This document shows, piece after piece, positions 35,074 to 35,871 of a stretch of DNA of 35,871 nt. Position numbers and translations under genes: made by a program. The DNA comes from Gammaproteobacteria bacterium. GTDB lineage: Bacteria; Pseudomonadota; Gammaproteobacteria; Chromatiales; Chromatiaceae. The notes under the pieces were generated by a model, which saw only the letters and a program-made list of their open reading frames with translations, was not told the origin of the DNA and did no database searches. The DNA is taken from positions 1 to 35,871 of the forward strand of contig JAJRWL010000150.1 of NCBI GenBank assembly GCA_024276875.1. The letters run 5' to 3'. The first letter of the stretch is position 1. Each line of letters begins with the position of its first letter.

Positions 35074-35871
35074 TGCTTGATTGGCTTACTCAACCCGCCG
35101 CCCCATTGAATGAATCCGCACGTCTAACAGCAGAGATGCGTCAGGCTCAGCTCACCAAACCCCCCGGTTCACTGGGTATACTGGAGTCTATCGCTATCCG
35201 ATTGGCCGCCATGCAGGGGGTCACCTGTCCCACGTTGGATCATGCCAAAATCGCTATCTTTGCAGCAGATCATGGGGTTGCCGCTGAAGGGATCTCGATC
35301 TTCCCCCAATCGGTCACGCTGGAGATGGTGCGCAATTTCGCCCGTGGTGGTGCAGCGATCAGCGTGTTGGCACAGCAGCTCAATGCCACATTTGAGGTGA
35401 TCAACCTGGGTACGGTAGAGGATGATGCCAGCCTGCAAGGGGTGCATCACCAGCGTATCGCCCCTGGTACAGCCAATTTTACTCGGCAACCGGCCATGAC
35501 GTTGGCAGAGTTGGCTCAGGCCGTGGATGCGGGCCAGCAATCGGTCGCCCGAGCTGTAGCGGCAGGCGGCCAGATCTTTATTGGTGGTGAGATGGGGATT
35601 GCCAACACCACCAGTGCCAGTGCCCTGGCGTGTGCCATGACCGGCATGTCAGCGGAGCAGATGGCGGGGCCTGGTACGGGGTTGGATGAAACAGGCGTTA
35701 ATCGCAAGGCGGAGGTGATTCAACGAGCACTTGAGCTGCACCAGGCTTATCTCAATGATCCTATTGAGGTGTTGCGCCGATTGGGTGGATTTGAGATTGC
35801 CGCACTTGTAGGTAGCTATATTGCCTGCGCGCAAAAAGGGATACCGGCATTGGTCGATGGCTTCATCTCCA
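35073..35871 (+). CDS. cobT: Nicotinate-nucleotide:dimethylbenzimidazole phosphoribosyltransferase, 3' end beyond the edge
   Basis: The frame is open from the ATG at 35073 to the window end, giving 266 codons of an enzyme usually about 350 residues long. It makes alpha-ribazole phosphate from dimethylbenzimidazole, the product of BluB. Hallmarks are QLTKPPGSLG, IFAADHGVAAEGIS, MVRNFARGGAAI, GGEMGIANTTSASAL and GPGTGLDETGVNRKA. The catalytic Glu near the C-terminus lies outside the window. The start overlaps the cobU stop. The remaining step (CobS) is not visible and may follow to the right. Confidence 0.95.
   Translation, partial: MLDWLTQPAAPLNESARLTAEMRQAQLTKPPGSLGILESIAIRLAAMQGVTCPTLDHAKIAIFAADHGVAAEGISIFPQSVTLEMVRNFARGGAAISVLAQQLNATFEVINLGTVEDDASLQGVHHQRIAPGTANFTRQPAMTLAELAQAVDAGQQSVARAVAAGGQIFIGGEMGIANTTSASALACAMTGMSAEQMAGPGTGLDETGVNRKAEVIQRALELHQAYLNDPIEVLRRLGGFEIAALVGSYIACAQKGIPALVDGFIS

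Overview
The window looks like chromosomal DNA of a gammaproteobacterium, probably a respiratory and environmental one. The evidence is gene content and is therefore inference: Fur next to a DUF1820 protein, a stand-alone hisI, an MlaC-type lipid-binding protein, an aspartate-type HemB resembling the Pseudomonas enzyme, TRAP transporters, an HD-GYP protein and a large multiheme cytochrome c. Genes are dense. The only mobile-element trace seen is a short transposase remnant at about 26.17-26.36 kb. No tRNA, rRNA, CRISPR array or prophage was recognised.

Layout. (1) 1-2272, minus strand: N-terminal 757 codons of an exported multiheme cytochrome c with 13 heme-binding motifs, running off the left edge. 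(2) 3022-4705: an HD-GYP (c-di-GMP phosphodiesterase-type) gene converging on an XRE-type regulator across a shared hairpin. (3) 5301-8193, minus strand: a tight cluster hisI - gloB - dihydroorotase - small membrane protein. (4) 8286-10013, plus strand: fur, DUF1820, a DksA/TraR-type zinc-finger protein and a hypothetical gene. (5) 10048-11412, minus strand: an alanine/glycine:Na+ symporter. (6) 11511-16151, plus strand: a TRAP transporter with a TatT-type TPR lipoprotein (TatT, DctP, DctQ, DctM), interrupted by a cytochrome c5-like gene with its own promoter and terminator and by a cupin gene. (7) 16128-20687: a TVP38/DedA-like membrane protein, a polytopic TPR membrane protein paired with a family-2 glycosyltransferase, a small lipoprotein and a ferritin-like protein. 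(8) 20978-25908: metH, rsfS and a small secreted protein. (9) 26171-29586: IS1595-type remnant, mlaC-like gene, hemB, aroE and an RRM protein. (10) 29679-35871: a cobalamin riboswitch followed by cobO - bluB - cbiB - cobD - cobQ - cobU - cobT, with cobT cut by the right edge.

How the genes work together. The last region is a B12-controlled unit for the late steps of adenosylcobalamin synthesis: adenosylation, side-chain amidation, aminopropanol arm, nucleotide loop and dimethylbenzimidazole lower ligand. It lies near hemB, which supplies the tetrapyrrole precursor porphobilinogen, and metH, a consumer of B12. No corrin-ring gene is visible. The TRAP cluster is of the TPR-associated type (TPAT), in which a periplasmic TPR protein partners with the substrate-binding protein.

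The least explained parts are the multiheme cytochrome with mixed CX2CH, CX3CH and CX4CH motifs, the cytochrome c5/cupin insertion in the TRAP cluster with a repeated TTTGACCA operator-like motif, and a perfect hairpin touching the cupin start codon.
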